Assembly (NCBI GenBank): GCA_040268355.1 | Contig: JAWRIT010000103.1 | Location: 1-23,689 of the forward strand | Origin: UBA1367 sp040268355 | GTDB lineage: Bacteria; Actinomycetota; Coriobacteriia; Coriobacteriales; Atopobiaceae | Length of the DNA: 23,689 nucleotides | Direction of reading: 5' to 3' | In this document: piece by piece, positions 22,341 to 23,689 of the stretch | How positions within the stretch are numbered: the first letter of the stretch is position 1 | How the letters are laid out: every line of letters begins with the position of its first letter | Position numbers and translations under genes: made by a program | Notes under the pieces: generated by a model | Told to the model about the DNA's origin: nothing | Seen by the model: only the letters and a program-made list of their open reading frames with translations | The model's database searches: none

Positions 22341-22367
22341 TTACAGCAGGAATCACAGGGCGTGCAA
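22340..22367 (-). promoter_or_regulatory. Likely uvrA promoter
   Basis: On minus, TTGCAC (22362-22367) and TGTAAG (22340-22345) are 16 bp apart, with TGC in front of the second box as in extended -10 promoters. This gives a start site near 22333 and a leader of about 110 nt. The SOS box begins at the last base of the -10. Confidence 0.45.
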
Positions 22368-22452
22368 AACCTGTTCGGTCGCGCCTCGGGAGACTCCCGA
22401 GCGGGCGCCCTGACGCGCGCGCCGGCATGCCCGTCGGAAGCGACCCTTGGGG

Positions 22453-22458
22453 TAGAAT
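22453..22458 (+). promoter_or_regulatory. Possible mrp -10 box
   Basis: TAGAAT lies 58 bp before the mrp ATG in otherwise GC-rich DNA. No -35 is visible at the right distance, so this is only a candidate. Confidence 0.3.
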
Positions 22459-22516
22459 CGGGGCATTGTCAGCCATGTGGACGCGCGCACGGCGCGTCTC
22501 AGGAGAGGAAGCGTCC

Positions 22517-23371
22517 ATGACACCAGAGGAAGAAGAGGCCATCCGCCGGGAGTTCGAGTCGCAGCGCGCCCGGGGCCACGCCGCCTCACAGGGTCCCGCG
22601 CAGTTCCAGCTCAACGATCACGCGCACATCAAGCACGTGCTGGGCGTCGTCTCGGGCAAGGGCGGCGTCGGCAAGTCGCTCGTGACGGGCATCCTCGCCA
22701 TCGAGCTCGCGCGCTCCGGGCATACGGTGGCCATCCTCGACGGCGACATCACCGGCCCGTCCATCCCCAAGATGTTCGGCCTGGGAGACGAGCGCGCCAA
22801 GGCCACCGGAGAGCTGATCATCCCCGCCGAGACGGCCAGCGGGATCAAGCTGATGAGCACCAACCTCGTGCTGGAGCACGAGACCGACCCCGTCATCTGG
22901 CGCGGGCCGGTGCTGGGCAACGCCCTGCAGCAGTTCTACGAGCAGACCATGTGGGGCGAGATCGACTACCTCTTGGTGGACATGCCCCCGGGAACGGGAG
23001 ACGTGGCCCTCACCGTGTTCCAGTCGCTGCCCATCGAGGGCGTGGTCATCGTCTCGACCCCGCAGGACCTCGTGCAGATGGTGGTTGGCAAGGCCGTGAA
23101 CATGGCCGCCATGATGGACATCCCCGTGGTGGGCCTCGTGGAGAACATGGCCTACTTCACCTGCCCCGACTGCGGGGGGCGCCACGAGCTGTTCGGGCCG
23201 AGCCGCGCTGGGGAGACCTGCGCGGCCTACGGCATCGACATGCTCGGCCAGCTGCCCATCGACCCAAAGCTCGCCGAAGCTTGTGACCTGGGCGTCATCG
23301 AGCAGGTGCTGCCCGAGGGCCTGCTGCCCGACGCCGTCGCCATCATCGAGGACCACGACACGCAGAAGTAA
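22517..23371 (+). CDS. mrp: Mrp/NBP35-family iron–sulfur carrier ATPase
   Basis: Mrp/ApbC proteins are cytosolic P-loop ATPases that bind and transfer Fe-S clusters. The predicted 284 aa is normal for a form without the N-terminal DUF59 domain. The deviant Walker A GKGGVGKS is at 47-54, followed by ILDGDITGPSIPKMFG, the switch/Walker B region VDMPPGTGD, and the cluster-binding pair Cys216/Cys219 in FTCPDCGG. The first 35 residues are charged (EEEEAIRREFESQ). Start 22517 has an AGGAGAGGAAG site 5-10 bp away; the frame is open upstream without homology. It is divergent from uvrA and followed by a GC-rich hairpin. Confidence 0.94.
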   Translation: MTPEEEEAIRREFESQRARGHAASQGPAQFQLNDHAHIKHVLGVVSGKGGVGKSLVTGILAIELARSGHTVAILDGDITGPSIPKMFGLGDERAKATGELIIPAETASGIKLMSTNLVLEHETDPVIWRGPVLGNALQQFYEQTMWGEIDYLLVDMPPGTGDVALTVFQSLPIEGVVIVSTPQDLVQMVVGKAVNMAAMMDIPVVGLVENMAYFTCPDCGGRHELFGPSRAGETCAAYGIDMLGQLPIDPKLAEACDLGVIEQVLPEGLLPDAVAIIEDHDTQK

Positions 23372-23380
23372 CGCACGCGG

Positions 23381-23405
23381 GGCGGCCGGCGCATGCCGGG
23401 CCGCC
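23381..23405 (+). terminator. GC-rich stem-loop after mrp
   Basis: GGCGGCCGGC, loop GCAT and GCCGGGCCGCC form a long stem with one bulged base, 10 bp after the mrp stop. No T-tract follows. It is probably the mrp terminator, possibly acting in both directions. Confidence 0.5.
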
Positions 23406-23426
23406 ATCCCAACGCACCACCCGCGA

Positions 23427-23540
23427 TCACTCGTCTACGAGCACCTCGATCATCTTGCGCTCGGGCATGCGGGAGGCAAGCAGCCAGAAGCGCTCGCCCG
23501 TGATGGCTGCGATCATCAGGAAGAACGGTGCCAGTGAATG
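23427..23540 (-). pseudogene. C-terminal remnant of an unrecognised protein
   Basis: The minus strand has 37 sense codons ending in a TGA stop at 23427-23429. They encode a tail with FFLMIAAITGERFW and then MPERKMIEVLVDE. Composition and GC-rich third positions look like real coding sequence of this genome. Upstream the frame meets a TAG at 23541-23543, exactly where the DNA turns AT-rich, and no start codon with a ribosome site exists. I read it as the 3' end of a gene whose front part has been lost or replaced. The family is not recognised. Confidence 0.4.
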
Positions 23541-23659
23541 CTACGTGTCTGTATTTTCGACAAATGGGAGGCAGTGCGCTTCCACTAGCTTCGTTGTGCC
23601 GTCAGCAATGAAAAATGTCTTTCTTTAACTCACTTTGCTCGACCTTACAAGACAGAAAG
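23541..23659. other. AT-rich segment without an intact gene
   Basis: About 120 bp are clearly lower in GC than the rest of the window. On minus, one frame is open for 27 codons (23544-23624; it includes TTKLVEAHCLPFVENTDT) between a TAA and a TAG, without a start codon. It may be a decayed gene end, a mobile-element end or a conserved non-coding element. No transposase or terminal repeat is visible. Confidence 0.4.
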
Positions 23660-23689
23660 ACGGGCCGGATCGCAGATGATCCGGCCCGT
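23660..23689 (-). terminator. Strong Rho-independent terminator at the window edge
   Basis: ACGGGCCGGATC, a 6-nt loop and GATCCGGCCCGT form a perfect 12-bp stem. On minus it is followed by CTTTCTGTCTTG, a T-rich tail. This fits a terminator for a minus-strand gene lying beyond the right end. The plus-strand side is cut off by the window. Confidence 0.75.

Overview
The window is GC-rich chromosomal DNA from an actinomycete. Three things point to Coriobacteriia, probably an Olsenella/Atopobium relative: the WhiA–RapZ–GAPDH cluster, the actinobacterial form of several proteins (for example the RapZ P-loop with Arg in place of Lys), and a short-form HisG that depends on HisZ. The genus is an inference; no rRNA is present. 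Nearly every gene lies on the minus strand. Only a DeoR-family regulator and an Mrp/NBP35 ATPase read on plus.

Right to left (the direction of transcription), the main block runs uvrA, ybaK, murJ, a histidine operon (a HisZ–HisG fusion, then hisD, hisC, hisB, hisH, hisA, hisF, hisI), an ATP-grasp ligase and uvrC. The gene junctions from hisZG to hisA are tight, with TAG-C-ATG or ATGA overlaps. A perfect 9+2+9 palindrome lies just upstream of hisZG and is the likely his operator. A GAACA-N2-TGTTC box of LexA type overlaps the uvrA promoter. hisE is not in the window.

The left block is a divergent amino-sugar unit followed by conserved housekeeping genes. nanE–nagB (minus) turn ManNAc-6P into GlcNAc-6P and GlcN-6P into Fru-6P. 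They face a DeoR-family regulator (plus) across an AT-rich spacer of about 400 bp with repeated TGTTA half-sites. Downstream on minus come rapZ, whiA and gap. In many actinobacteria uvrC–rapZ–yvcK–whiA–gap are adjacent. Here yvcK is absent and the nanE/nagB/deoR unit sits between uvrC and rapZ.

The right end holds mrp (plus), a GC-rich hairpin, the C-terminal remnant of an unrecognised minus-strand gene, an AT-rich stretch without a gene, and a strong stem-loop terminator at the edge. I see no tRNA, rRNA, CRISPR array or intact mobile element. I found no clearly new multi-gene system. The points most worth checking are the HisZ–HisG fusion, the predicted his and DeoR operators, the altered Fe-S cysteines of UvrC, the rearranged rapZ–whiA locus, and the ATP-grasp ligase coupled to uvrC.
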